Below, in pieces: positions 50,517 to 59,295 of a DNA stretch of 64,000 bases; within the stretch, counting starts at the first letter, position 1; every line of letters begins with the position of its first letter. The DNA comes from a virus: positions 111,661-175,660 of IMG/VR virus record IMGVR_UViG_3300034013_000869; one strand, 5' to 3'. A program made the translations under genes and the position numbers. The notes beneath the pieces are model-generated. The model worked only from the letters and a program-made list of their open reading frames with translations. It was not told the origin of the DNA and did not search any database.

Positions 50517-51167
50517 TTATGCTTCTGGTTGTAAAACAGAACCACTAGCAGTTTCAAAGTCAACACCAGAATCAAAAGTAACAATCCAATCTTGGATTTC
50601 TTTTGATAGATTTTTACTTGTAGCTTCGTAATAATTAAAGATTTTAGAGATATCTCCAATTTTTAATAAAAGTTTAGAGAAAGTATAAGCATCTTTTGTA
50701 AGACCTTTAATTTTATGTTTAGAAATTAAATGATAGATGTAAGTAATCTCAGTAGCATCAACTGGGAAAGCAACTACATCTTTATCATTAACATACTTAG
50801 CATCTTTCATACCACCCATCGTATTTGTCAATTCAATAGCGAAGAAGATAGTATTTACGTCATACTCTAATTTAGTTAGAATTAAGTCTGTTAAGAACTT
50901 ATGTTCAGATCTATTAAGGAAGAAGTTATACTTTGCTTCTTTTAATGAATTAACAAAGTTATACCAAAGAACTTGAGCCTCTTTATATAACTCATCTTTC
51001 TCCTCATCAGTTTTATCTTTACCAACATTAGAACTCATATAGTTCTCAACATCAGAAATTTTACTATCAAGAATAGATTCTTGTTGAAGACTTAGAATTA
51101 AATGCTCAACACCTTCATTTGTGATAGATAATTGTGGTTTTACTGTATTTGTTTCGATTTTGTCCAT
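50517..51167 (-). CDS. Hypothetical helical protein, 216 aa
   Basis: No family recognised. Mostly helical (LILSLQQESILDSKISDVEN, LWYNFVNSLKEAKYNFFLNR, EITYIYHLISKHKIKGLTKD), with a short disordered C-terminus. It is the last of four small genes downstream of the tape measure (52325 to 50517), a region that in phages often codes for tail chaperones or hub proteins. Confidence 0.55.
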   Translation of the reverse strand: MDKIETNTVKPQLSITNEGVEHLILSLQQESILDSKISDVENYMSSNVGKDKTDEEKDELYKEAQVLWYNFVNSLKEAKYNFFLNRSEHKFLTDLILTKLEYDVNTIFFAIELTNTMGGMKDAKYVNDKDVVAFPVDATEITYIYHLISKHKIKGLTKDAYTFSKLLLKIGDISKIFNYYEATSKNLSKEIQDWIVTFDSGVDFETASGSVLQPEA

Positions 51168-51183
51168 ATTTTTATTTTTATTT

Positions 51184-51396
51184 TTATCCTTTAATTAAGG
51201 TTTCTAAACTCTCTAGTTTATCTTTAGCATCTGTATATTTACCAATCCATTTATCTTGTTCTTCAAGTAAATCAGAATGTTCACCGATAGCCGCTAGGTT
51301 ATCATTTGATAAATAAAGTTCTAATGCTGCCTCTGCTTCAGCCATATCTGATTGATATCTAAGTCTAAGAGCTTTTATATATTTTTCGTTTTTCAT
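51184..51396 (-). CDS. Small helical protein, 70 aa
   Basis: A single helical hairpin by appearance (RLRYQSDMAEAEAALELYLS, HSDLLEEQDKWIGKYTDAKD, KLESLETLIKG). Unrecognised. Between two minus-strand genes with spacings of 16 and 12 bp, so part of one operon. Confidence 0.55.
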   Translation of the reverse strand: MKNEKYIKALRLRYQSDMAEAEAALELYLSNDNLAAIGEHSDLLEEQDKWIGKYTDAKDKLESLETLIKG

Positions 51397-51408
51397 ATTT
51401 TTTAAATT

Positions 51409-51840
51409 TTATGCTATAAATTCTTCATCAATTTTAGCATCTTTCTTTTGCTCTTGGTATAACTCTTCCACTTTATTAGCTCTTGCTACTTTCTCAACAC
51501 CATATTTATTAACGATTGATGAAAAGGTATTTAGGTCTGTTTTTCCTAATTTGATTTTACCAGTCTCTACATTGATATTAATTTTATCAATTTCTTGTTC
51601 AATTAAAATTGTAATTGACTCTTCATCAAATACCATCATTAAATCTTCATTGATAGATACCATTATTTCTTTTTGTAAAAGAAATGCAAATTTTGGTGGA
51701 ATTACTGATACTTTAATCAGTTCTTTTTGTTTCTCATCTCCCTCAAATTGAAATTTGACAGAAACTGGAAATGCTTTTTTGTTAAATACTTCAAAGAATG
51801 TTGATATTGTATCCTCTGACAACTCGTAGAAATTATCCAT
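51409..51840 (-). CDS. Hypothetical protein, 143 aa
   Basis: Unrecognised alpha/beta protein: SVKFQFEGDEKQKELIKVSV, PKFAFLLQKEIMVSINEDLM, KININVETGKIKLGKTDLNT, and a charged C-terminal helix. In the same operon as the 70- and 216-aa genes behind the tape measure. Confidence 0.55.
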   Translation of the reverse strand: MDNFYELSEDTISTFFEVFNKKAFPVSVKFQFEGDEKQKELIKVSVIPPKFAFLLQKEIMVSINEDLMMVFDEESITILIEQEIDKININVETGKIKLGKTDLNTFSSIVNKYGVEKVARANKVEELYQEQKKDAKIDEEFIA

Positions 51841-51893
51841 ATATTATTTTTTATTTGTTTTTTATTATAAAAAATATTCGAGGAAAAGTTTAG

Positions 51894-52325
51894 TTAGAGA
51901 AATAAAATAAGTAATAAAATAAGAGAAATAACTGAAATTGTTGGTAATATTCTATATCTAATAATATCATAATACTCATTACTCTTGAACAGAGAAAATC
52001 CAATAACTACAAGGTATGAATATTTATCAACTTTTTTAACTTCATAAAAATCATATAACTCTTGTAAACCTTTAGTGTTCAAGAATTTAGACAATTCTGT
52101 AGTATATTCTTTTACAGAGCTCTCAGCTATCTTATCAATATCTGCCTTTCTTAAGTTATAAGGCTCTCCTATAACCTCATTAGGAATATTTATAACATTA
52201 TAAATTCTCCAAGCATTATCAATTCTTGCACCAAATGTTTGTTCTAATTCAGTCTTAATGGATTTAAGAGACTTTTTATATTCTCTAAAAACACTTATTT
52301 TTTTAAATAGAGATATTCTTTTCAT
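51894..52325 (-). CDS. C-terminally membrane-anchored protein, 143 aa
   Basis: Basic helical start (MKRISLFKKISVFREYKKSL), a soluble middle part (IDNAWRIYNVINIPNEVIGE), and a C-terminal membrane helix (LPTISVISLILLLILFL). No family recognised. It follows the tape measure gene by 37 bp. The start resembles the shared leader weakly (MK-x-I-x-x-F) but has no matching Glu. Confidence 0.5.
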   Translation of the reverse strand: MKRISLFKKISVFREYKKSLKSIKTELEQTFGARIDNAWRIYNVINIPNEVIGEPYNLRKADIDKIAESSVKEYTTELSKFLNTKGLQELYDFYEVKKVDKYSYLVVIGFSLFKSNEYYDIIRYRILPTISVISLILLLILFL

Positions 52326-52362
52326 TTGTATTATATAATTTATATATCAATTAGTTTAGTCA

Positions 52363-55300
52363 CTATGGTTTTTCAGTTCCTAATTTCTCTTCTTTTTTAG
52401 CAGTCATTATGTGCATTACTAAATCATCAACTGTATCAACATTCTTGTTAATTGAGTCTAATAAATGAGCAATTCTATCCAATTTATGTAAAGCACTTTC
52501 ACCTTTACCATCAACAGGACCTTGATTACCTTTCTTAGCCCAAACTTCTCTTTGACCACCACCTGGTTTCTCACCAACATTTGGACCACCTCCTCTTTTT
52601 GGTGAATCAAGTAACTTAGAAAATACACTACTTCTTTTTTCTAGAACGGTCAACATATTATTGAACATTTTAGAATCCATTGACGAAAGTATTGCAATAT
52701 TACCAGTCAACTTTCTTATCATATTAACTTTTTGACCATCAACTGATTTAATAGCCGAACTAAACTTATTAAGTGATGAGGCCAATTTATCAAATGCACT
52801 AGCCATTTTATTCATACCTAAAGCTGCTCTTGAAACAGGATCCAATCCAAATACGCTTAAAAGACCACCACCAGATAAAGTATCATCTTTACTAAGATAT
52901 CTAACTAAACTAGCAAAGTCTCTAATATTAGTAGCCATATTTTTTACATAACTAGGATCTATTTTATTTTCAAAGAATTTTTTATTCTTCCATAATATAC
53001 CAGCAGTCATCACTAACTGATTTACAATCCTATTAACGGTTCCAACATCAGCGGCTCTAGTAGTTTCTACAGAGTAACTACCAAATCTACCAAGACTCAT
53101 AGTTTTAACCTCTTTAATAGTAAGAATCTTATCAAGTATTCTAGTTAATTTAGCATAATTTTCTAAGTTCCAATGTAGATCATAAACCCAATTTCTATCT
53201 AATTTAAATTTGAAAAACTTTTGATTAATATGTAAAATTCTAGCTGTTTCAACAATTTGACTAACAACTCTATTAACAATAGAAACATCTTTCATCTTTC
53301 TTGTTGTAGTACTAGTAGTTGACGCACCAACTCCCATAAATCCACCAGATTTGATAGATGTTTTTTCATCAAATCCTAACATCTTATCTAATTGTTGAGT
53401 TATAGATGCAAACCCTATAACATTTTTACCCAAATTAGTAACCCAAGACTTATCTAACTTAAATTTAAAGTATTTCTGAGCACTCCACAAATGTTTAGCT
53501 GACATAGATATAGACTTAATACCTCCTTCAAGAATCTTAGAATACATCGAAAATATGGCAACATTAAATCCTCTTTCTTCAATTTCACCAAAAATATCCA
53601 TAAATCCTACTATAGATAATTTAACACCGTTGGCCCAAGCCTGACTAGGATATGCTTTCCAAGCATCAGCACCAATAGTATTAAAAGCAAATGCGGCGTC
53701 TGTCAATGAGTAAGCTAAAGTTCTAACACCATATGACATATTATCAACTACCTCAGTACCAGATGTAAACCAACCAGTATCCTCACTTAATGATTTGAAA
53801 ACAGGAGCAAAAGCGTTAAGAGCAGCACCAACTCCTTCTCCCCACTTCTTAGAAGGATAACCCTCATCAAATGTGGCTTTATTAGCGGCGAATATTTTAG
53901 CAGCATCTATAATACCTTTAGATATAGTTATTATAGCAGCGCTCATTTTTTTACCTCCACTAAACGGGAAGTCAACTAACATCTTATAAACAGGAGCAAA
54001 AGCACCAATAGCTAAACCGACTCCTTCGGCCCATGCTTTTGGAGGACCATTCTTAAATACTGCTTTATTCTTAGCAAAGAATCCAGCAGCATCAACAATA
54101 CCACGAGAAACAACTTTGATAGCTCTAGCAAAGTCATCAGGACCCACACCACCTCCACCAAATGCCTCCATTACAGAACTCATCACCAACATCTGATAAA
54201 CTTGACCAAATGCACCAATCGCGATAGCAACTCCTTCAGCCCATGCTTTAGTTGGTCCGCCCGTATATTTACCAAAAGCTAAGATACTAGATACTTCAAC
54301 TATTGACCAAGCAATAGAAGCTAACATACTCCTTCCTTGTTCAAACGGGTCTGAACCGGTGAAAAAACTTATAACAGCTGCCGCCATACCAATTGCACCT
54401 AATACAAGAATAAGTGGAGCAAAAGTTGAAAATAATAATACAGTAGCGACCGTCCATCCAAGCATTCCTTTATTATCATATTTACCTTTTGATAGTATTT
54501 TAGAGGTCTCAACAATAGTTTCTGCAACAGCAAGTACCAAAGGAACACCCAATGCAAATGCTATTAATCCGATACCAGTCATTGCTATCCCACCCAAGAC
54601 CACCGCCATAAGAGCAAAAGGAACCATAGCAGCCACAGTACCAAGTGTCCATTTAATAGGTGGATACTTGTTATATTTACCCATCGCTAGAATATGTGAA
54701 GTTGCAACAATTGCTAAGGCAACAACCAGAACCATAGCCCCACCCGCCAAGATGGCCAACGCGCCAAACCCAGACATAGCGATACTACCTAAAACAAGCA
54801 TTGCTGGAATAAATGCCAATAGTGATAAACCAACTCCTAATGCCCATTTCCAATCTGGATATTTTTTATAATTACCCATTGCTAGTATATGAGATGAAAC
54901 CATTATAGCAACTGATATAATAACAATTAACAATGCTCCCATAATAGCATCTTTAACACTAACTTTCAACTTACTAAGAGCGAACATAGCTACCCCTATC
55001 GCAATAACAGCAATCGCCAATACCACCGAGTATATTGCAATCTTCAACATTGTCATAAATGGTATTGTCTTAGTCTTACTAAGAATATGAGAAGATAACA
55101 TTATAGCTATAGAAATCGCAACAAAGAAAAGAGGTAATTTAAAAACATCTTGCATCTTCATTTTAGAAACTGCTTTTATTATAAATTTAGCCGCAAAAGA
55201 AATAACAATAAATACAATAGCAATACCAAGAGCTGTTAAAAACTGAGAGAATCCTATTGGCTTAATCATAGAAAAAGCATGTGATGAAAGAGCAATAGCA

Positions 55301-56430
55301 TATGAGATAGCAACAAGTATAATAGGTATTCCAATAGCAGCAACTAACATTTCAACCGGAGTCAACCCCTTGAAAGCTGTCATTAATTTTCTAATTCCAA
55401 AGGCAATTATAGTAAATGCCAATGCAATAAATATAGTTGTAAAGAACTGACCAAGACTAATTGGTCTAACTAATTGTAAGGCGTAAGATGATAAAGCAAT
55501 ACCCAAAGCGATAGCAGGTAATATCAAAGGCAAGAATATAACAGACTTTGATAAAGCTGCCATTCCAATCCCTTTAAATGCTTGTAATAATTTTCTTATA
55601 CCAAATGATATAACGGTGAAAGCCAAAGCTATAAATATAGTTGTAAACATCTGACTAAATCCAACAGGTTTAACTAACTGAAAAGCCCAAGATGCAAAGG
55701 CGATACCTAAAGCAATCGCGGGTAATATCATAGGTAAGAATAAAACACTTTTAACAACTTCCAGGAATGACATACCCTTAAATGCTCGTATCAATTTATA
55801 TATAGCCGGTGATAAAGCAGAGAATCCAACACTTATTAATATTATAGTAAACATTTTAGTAAATGTAACTGGAGTAACCATTGACAATATCCAAGAAGAG
55901 ATTGTTATACCAAGTGAAATAGCTGTAATAGCTATAATAAAATTCTTAGAATCTTTCTTAGCATCAAACCCAACTTGTTTTAATACGGTATGAACTTTAG
56001 CAAAACCTATAGCTAATAAAGGAAGAGCTATAGATAAGGCAATAACGGATAAGAAATTAACTTTACCAACAAGATTGAAGGCGATACCTAAAGCTAAAAC
56101 AGCAACAGCTAACAATAAAATAACTCCAATTCCTTCTTTGAAGTTTTTTTGTTTTTGCTTGTCTTTACCAAGTCCTTCAGCAGCATCAGCACCTTTACTC
56201 TTGCTTTTACCCATCTTCATTATAGTTTGTTGATTAGCAAGTATTTGTTTACTATCTTTTTGTAATTGCTTTACACCAGCGTTAATCTCTTTTATTTCTT
56301 TTATAAAATTACCACCTTTCATCGCTTTAGCAGTAGCAGATGAAGCCTCACTCTTACTCTTAAGAGAGTCTGAAATATCTTGCAGGGCAATTGATAAATT
56401 ATTTAAAGAATCCAGTAACTTCTTATCCAT
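52363..56430 (-). CDS. Tail tape measure protein, 1355 aa
   Basis: Length, location and composition fit a tape measure. An N-terminal helical and charged part (to about 100) is followed by about eight repeats of some 70 residues with two hydrophobic helices each, e.g. FLPMILPAIALGIAFASWAF - QLVKPVGFSQMFTTIFIALA and FLPLILPAIALGIALSSYAL - QLVRPISLGQFFTTIFIALA, to about residue 690. The C-terminal half has amphipathic repeats (NVVSRGIVDAAGFFAKNKAV style, KAWAEGV). Such hydrophobic blocks may enter the host inner membrane during DNA passage. By the usual 1.5 angstrom per residue rule the tail would be near 200 nm. Confidence 0.85.
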   Translation of the reverse strand: MDKKLLDSLNNLSIALQDISDSLKSKSEASSATAKAMKGGNFIKEIKEINAGVKQLQKDSKQILANQQTIMKMGKSKSKGADAAEGLGKDKQKQKNFKEGIGVILLLAVAVLALGIAFNLVGKVNFLSVIALSIALPLLAIGFAKVHTVLKQVGFDAKKDSKNFIIAITAISLGITISSWILSMVTPVTFTKMFTIILISVGFSALSPAIYKLIRAFKGMSFLEVVKSVLFLPMILPAIALGIAFASWAFQLVKPVGFSQMFTTIFIALAFTVISFGIRKLLQAFKGIGMAALSKSVIFLPLILPAIALGIALSSYALQLVRPISLGQFFTTIFIALAFTIIAFGIRKLMTAFKGLTPVEMLVAAIGIPIILVAISYAIALSSHAFSMIKPIGFSQFLTALGIAIVFIVISFAAKFIIKAVSKMKMQDVFKLPLFFVAISIAIMLSSHILSKTKTIPFMTMLKIAIYSVVLAIAVIAIGVAMFALSKLKVSVKDAIMGALLIVIISVAIMVSSHILAMGNYKKYPDWKWALGVGLSLLAFIPAMLVLGSIAMSGFGALAILAGGAMVLVVALAIVATSHILAMGKYNKYPPIKWTLGTVAAMVPFALMAVVLGGIAMTGIGLIAFALGVPLVLAVAETIVETSKILSKGKYDNKGMLGWTVATVLLFSTFAPLILVLGAIGMAAAVISFFTGSDPFEQGRSMLASIAWSIVEVSSILAFGKYTGGPTKAWAEGVAIAIGAFGQVYQMLVMSSVMEAFGGGGVGPDDFARAIKVVSRGIVDAAGFFAKNKAVFKNGPPKAWAEGVGLAIGAFAPVYKMLVDFPFSGGKKMSAAIITISKGIIDAAKIFAANKATFDEGYPSKKWGEGVGAALNAFAPVFKSLSEDTGWFTSGTEVVDNMSYGVRTLAYSLTDAAFAFNTIGADAWKAYPSQAWANGVKLSIVGFMDIFGEIEERGFNVAIFSMYSKILEGGIKSISMSAKHLWSAQKYFKFKLDKSWVTNLGKNVIGFASITQQLDKMLGFDEKTSIKSGGFMGVGASTTSTTTRKMKDVSIVNRVVSQIVETARILHINQKFFKFKLDRNWVYDLHWNLENYAKLTRILDKILTIKEVKTMSLGRFGSYSVETTRAADVGTVNRIVNQLVMTAGILWKNKKFFENKIDPSYVKNMATNIRDFASLVRYLSKDDTLSGGGLLSVFGLDPVSRAALGMNKMASAFDKLASSLNKFSSAIKSVDGQKVNMIRKLTGNIAILSSMDSKMFNNMLTVLEKRSSVFSKLLDSPKRGGGPNVGEKPGGGQREVWAKKGNQGPVDGKGESALHKLDRIAHLLDSINKNVDTVDDLVMHIMTAKKEEKLGTEKP

Positions 56431-56449
56431 TTAGAAATATAAATTTTAC

Positions 56450-56464
56450 AATGTATATATAAAA
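56450..56464 (-). promoter_or_regulatory. TATATATA box before the tape measure gene
   Basis: Minus-strand TTTTATATATACATT, about 20 nt before the ATG at 56430. Confidence 0.4.
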
Positions 56465-56478
56465 TATGATTATTCTTC

Positions 56479-56490
56479 TTAATATATAAC
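56479..56490 (+). promoter_or_regulatory. TTAATATATA box before the 152-aa gene
   Basis: TTAATATATAAC, 23 nt before the ATG at 56514. Confidence 0.5.
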
Positions 56491-56513
56491 TATAAGAAAT
56501 CATCGGTGATATT

Positions 56514-56972
56514 ATGAAAATTAAAAGATTAATAGAACATTATTTATTTAACAAATCAGTTAAAGAGATGGAATTAGACAAAATTTTAGAGAAAGTCTTA
56601 AAAAAGAAAACTCTAACACCAAGGGAAAAGGGATTTATTGAGTTATACAACTCAACCCAAGAAGTCTTAATGAAAGACTATTTATATCTTTCAAAAAACT
56701 CAGCTTTTAAAAAGATAACTGAGATATTAGAAGTTGGTAAAAAGATAATATGTGACCTACACGACAGAAATGGTAAGATAGGTCTTGAAATTATAGGAAT
56801 TGTGAACAATTTTGAACAAGAAACTTGCTCATTAACTTTAAAAGGTGGTGAAAAACACAATCTTCATGATAAGTTCCTTTATAATTTAATATATAACATA
56901 AAGAAGGACCAATATTCAATTGAAGAACAAGATGAATACTTCGAAAAAATACCTACTGAGAATGAAGATTAA
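56514..56972 (+). CDS. Hypothetical protein with DUF6576-like motif, 152 aa
   Basis: Residues 21-45 (MELDKILEKVLKKKTLTPRE then KGFIELYN) match the IL-x-K-[IV]-x-K-x-x-x-LT-x-x-EK-x-F motif noted in two other proteins here. The rest includes a small beta barrel-like part (KIICDLHDRNGKIGLEIIGI, CSLTLKGGEKHNLHDKFL). Unknown function. The next gene starts inside its last codons (11-bp overlap). Confidence 0.55.
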   Translation: MKIKRLIEHYLFNKSVKEMELDKILEKVLKKKTLTPREKGFIELYNSTQEVLMKDYLYLSKNSAFKKITEILEVGKKIICDLHDRNGKIGLEIIGIVNNFEQETCSLTLKGGEKHNLHDKFLYNLIYNIKKDQYSIEEQDEYFEKIPTENED

Positions 56973-57243
56973 AAGTTTTAGAAAATTTATAAACGAAGAA
57001 GTATCAGGTACTGAGTTAGTAGGACCAATTGGTCCGGCTTATGGAGAAACAGGTCTTCAAAATAAGACTGTTACTTTCCATGACACCAATGTTATTCAAT
57101 CAGATATAGATAATAAAATATACACCATAGACGAATATAATAATGTATATGGTGACTATCTAAAATCAGGTGGTAAGCCACTACCAGAAGGATTTAATCG
57201 TGAAAATTTAAACAAAATACTCGATTTTTTATCAGGTAAGTAA
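56962..57243 (+). CDS. Small protein with capsid-targeting-like leader, 93 aa
   Basis: The ATG at 56962 is preferred: it gives MKIKSFRKFINEEVSG, nearly identical to the leader at 44228 and to T4 MKTYQEFIAE. The frame is open further upstream, but that part overlaps the previous gene. Cleavage is expected after I-N-E. The mature part (GPIGPAYGETGLQNKTVTFH, DNKIYTIDEYNNVYGDYLKS) is unrecognised. Confidence 0.65.
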   Translation: MKIKSFRKFINEEVSGTELVGPIGPAYGETGLQNKTVTFHDTNVIQSDIDNKIYTIDEYNNVYGDYLKSGGKPLPEGFNRENLNKILDFLSGK

Positions 57244-57248
57244 TTATA

Positions 57249-57260
57249 TTCAATATATAA
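57249..57260 (+). promoter_or_regulatory. TTAATATATA-type box 4 nt before the APS-kinase fusion gene
   Basis: TTCAATATATAA ends 4 nt before the ATG at 57265. Confidence 0.4.
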
Positions 57261-57264
57261 TTAT

Positions 57265-58164
57265 ATGGATACAATATATTGGTTTACCGGACAACCCGGA
57301 CACGGAAAGACAGTACTTTCAAACTTACTTATCAAATACCTAGAAGAAAAATACAACAAAAAAGTATTTCACGTAGATGGTGATGATTTAAGAAGCTTAA
57401 CTAACAATCAAAACTACTCAAAGGAAGGTAGATATGAGAATATCAAAAGAGCTCAAAGTATCGCACAATACATACAAAACAAAGGAAATGATGTTGTTGT
57501 GTCTTTAGTAGCTCCATATAGAGAACTAAGAGAAGAATTAAAATCGAGAACAAAAGTTGTAGAAATATATGTACACACGACTGATATAAGAGGTCGTGAG
57601 AAATTTCACTCAGATGAATATGAATCTCCTGTAGAAGACTACATAGACATTAACACTACAGATGAAGAACCAGAGGTTACAATCAAAAGACTTATAGATA
57701 AGTTAGATTTACCTTGGTCTAAGTCAAATCATGGTGGACTACCAACCAATAATAAAGATAAAAAAAGAGCTATTTTCATTGGAAGATATCAACCATATCA
57801 TAATGGACATATTCAACTGATTGAGCAAAAATTAAAATCTGGAGTAGGAGCTTTAATAATGATTAGAGATATTGAACCAGATGATAAAAATCCATTCACA
57901 ACTCAACAAACGGTTGATATGATAAGAAAGTATCACTCATCAAAAGGTGATGATGTTGAAGTTATAATAATACCAGATATAGAGTCAGTTAATTATGGAA
58001 GAGGTGTTGGATATGAAATAAATGAGTTTACACCACCAGATAACATAGGCAACATATCAGCAACAAAGGTAAGAGATTGTATAAAAGAAGGAGATGATAG
58101 TTGGAAATTAATGGTTGATGAGTCAATCCAAGAAGATATAAAAAAATATCTACTAAATGAGTAA
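57265..58164 (+). CDS. APS-kinase-like / NMNAT-like nucleotidyltransferase fusion
   Basis: 299 residues, two enzymes. Residues 1-150 resemble adenylylsulfate kinase (CysC): Walker A GQPGHGKTVLS (9-19), HVDGDDLR (37-44), NIKRAQSIAQYIQNKG, VSLVAPYRELRE, and FHSDEYESPVEDYIDINT near its end. Residues 167-299 are an HxGH nucleotidyltransferase of the archaeal NMNAT type: AIFIGRYQPYHNGHIQLIE (HNGH 179-182), KNPFTTQQ, and the ISATKVR signature (264-270). The kinase makes PAPS from APS. The second half could make the adenylate (APS or NAD). It starts the cassette with DUF2061 and sulfotransferase genes; the next ORF overlaps its end by 8 bp. Confidence 0.8.
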   Translation: MDTIYWFTGQPGHGKTVLSNLLIKYLEEKYNKKVFHVDGDDLRSLTNNQNYSKEGRYENIKRAQSIAQYIQNKGNDVVVSLVAPYRELREELKSRTKVVEIYVHTTDIRGREKFHSDEYESPVEDYIDINTTDEEPEVTIKRLIDKLDLPWSKSNHGGLPTNNKDKKRAIFIGRYQPYHNGHIQLIEQKLKSGVGALIMIRDIEPDDKNPFTTQQTVDMIRKYHSSKGDDVEVIIIPDIESVNYGRGVGYEINEFTPPDNIGNISATKVRDCIKEGDDSWKLMVDESIQEDIKKYLLNE

Positions 58165-58582
58165 AGAAAAAACTTATCAGATAAGATACAACACAAAATC
58201 AACTTCAGATAAAGATACTTGGAGATTAATATGTGGAGATGAAGAAATATTAGTATCTAATATATTTATAAAATCAAAAGTAATAACAACAAAAGATTTT
58301 ATTGAGAAACTTGGATGGAAATATCATGTTACATGTGTAGGAGTTCTAAAAATTGAAAATGGAGTAGCTTATATAAATGAAGTAGACAACTCAACAAAAA
58401 GACACATACTTAAAACCTTATCATATAGAATACTTGGAACATCAGTTACTGTAATTGGTGCTTATTGCTTTGGTTTGTCAATAGAGATGTCATCTTTATT
58501 AGGAATGAGTGAATTATTAATAAAACCATTAATTTACTTTTTACATGAAAGATTTTGGTTCAGGTTTATAAAAATAAAATAA
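58157..58582 (+). CDS. DUF2061 membrane protein, 141 aa
   Basis: The last 60 residues are the DUF2061 domain: STKRHILKTLSYRILGTSVT then VIGAYCFGLSIEMSSLLGM and ELLIKPLIYFLHERFWFRF, with two membrane helices and the H-E-R-x-W end. The N-terminal 80 residues are a separate soluble part (DTWRLICGDEEILVSNIFIK). DUF2061 is often found beside or fused to sulfate-activation genes in bacteria, which fits its place between an APS-kinase-like and a sulfotransferase gene. It starts inside the fusion gene (8-bp overlap). Confidence 0.75.
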   Translation: MSKEKTYQIRYNTKSTSDKDTWRLICGDEEILVSNIFIKSKVITTKDFIEKLGWKYHVTCVGVLKIENGVAYINEVDNSTKRHILKTLSYRILGTSVTVIGAYCFGLSIEMSSLLGMSELLIKPLIYFLHERFWFRFIKIK

Positions 58583-58585
58583 AAA

Positions 58586-59260
58586 ATGTTAGTATCACAT
58601 CTATATAAATTTATTTTTATAAAATCATTAAAAACAGCTGGTACAAGTACTGAGGTATTTTTAGAACAATATTGTATATCCAATATAACGGAAGATCATA
58701 AGAGAGAAGCAATTGCAACCGAAGAAGGTATAATAGGTAAAAGAGGTAAAAAGGGAACATCAACAACAGCTTATGGTGAATATTGGAACCACATGAAAGC
58801 TGGTGTACTAAGAGAATCATTAGGTAGTGAGATATTTGACAACTATACTAAAGTGATAAATGTCAGAAACCCATTTGATATGTTAGTAAGTAACTACTTT
58901 TTCAAACCATTTTATGATGTTTATAGTAAAGGAGCAATCCTAACTTTCAAAGAATTTATAATGACAACTAACATACTAGTTGAACTAACAGATAAACACA
59001 ATAGATTTATGTTTATTGATGGAAATTTTATAATTGATGAGGCAATTAGATATGAAAATTTAGAAAATGATATAAATGGTTTAATCTCTAAGTTAGAAAT
59101 GCCACCATCTCAAAGATCTCTTGGTTATTATAAAAAGTCAAAAAGAAGAGATGATTCAGTTCACTATTCAACAATGTATGACTCAGAAACTAGAGAGTTT
59201 GTTGAAGAAGTAATGAAAGACTATTTAGAAAGATTTGACTATAAATTTGAAAATAATTAA
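58586..59260 (+). CDS. Sulfotransferase family protein, 224 aa
   Basis: The PAPS-binding 5'-PSB loop is at residues 12-21 (IKSLKTAGTS, with Lys16), and the 3'-PB motif is VINVRNPFDMLVSNYFF (R93, S101), both as in carbohydrate and Stf0-like sulfotransferases. The middle has HMKAGVLRESLG, the end is charged and helical. It transfers sulfate from PAPS to a hydroxyl or amine, usually of a sugar. It follows DUF2061 by 3 bp, so PAPS supply and use are in one operon. The acceptor is unknown; the glycosyltransferase gene next door hints at a glycan. Confidence 0.8.
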   Translation: MLVSHLYKFIFIKSLKTAGTSTEVFLEQYCISNITEDHKREAIATEEGIIGKRGKKGTSTTAYGEYWNHMKAGVLRESLGSEIFDNYTKVINVRNPFDMLVSNYFFKPFYDVYSKGAILTFKEFIMTTNILVELTDKHNRFMFIDGNFIIDEAIRYENLENDINGLISKLEMPPSQRSLGYYKKSKRRDDSVHYSTMYDSETREFVEEVMKDYLERFDYKFENN

Positions 59261-59269
59261 TTTTAAAAA

Positions 59270-59280
59270 TTAATATATAA
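59270..59280 (+). promoter_or_regulatory. TTAATATATA box before the 72-aa gene
   Basis: TTAATATATAA, 15 nt before the ATG at 59296. Confidence 0.45.
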
Positions 59281-59295
59281 AAGAAAAATAAAAAG

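Noticed and set aside
54359-54871. 170-codon frame antisense to the tape measure
   Set aside because: Caused by Ala/Ile/Val-rich hydrophobic repeats on the other strand; no promoter box and no protein-like pattern of its own.
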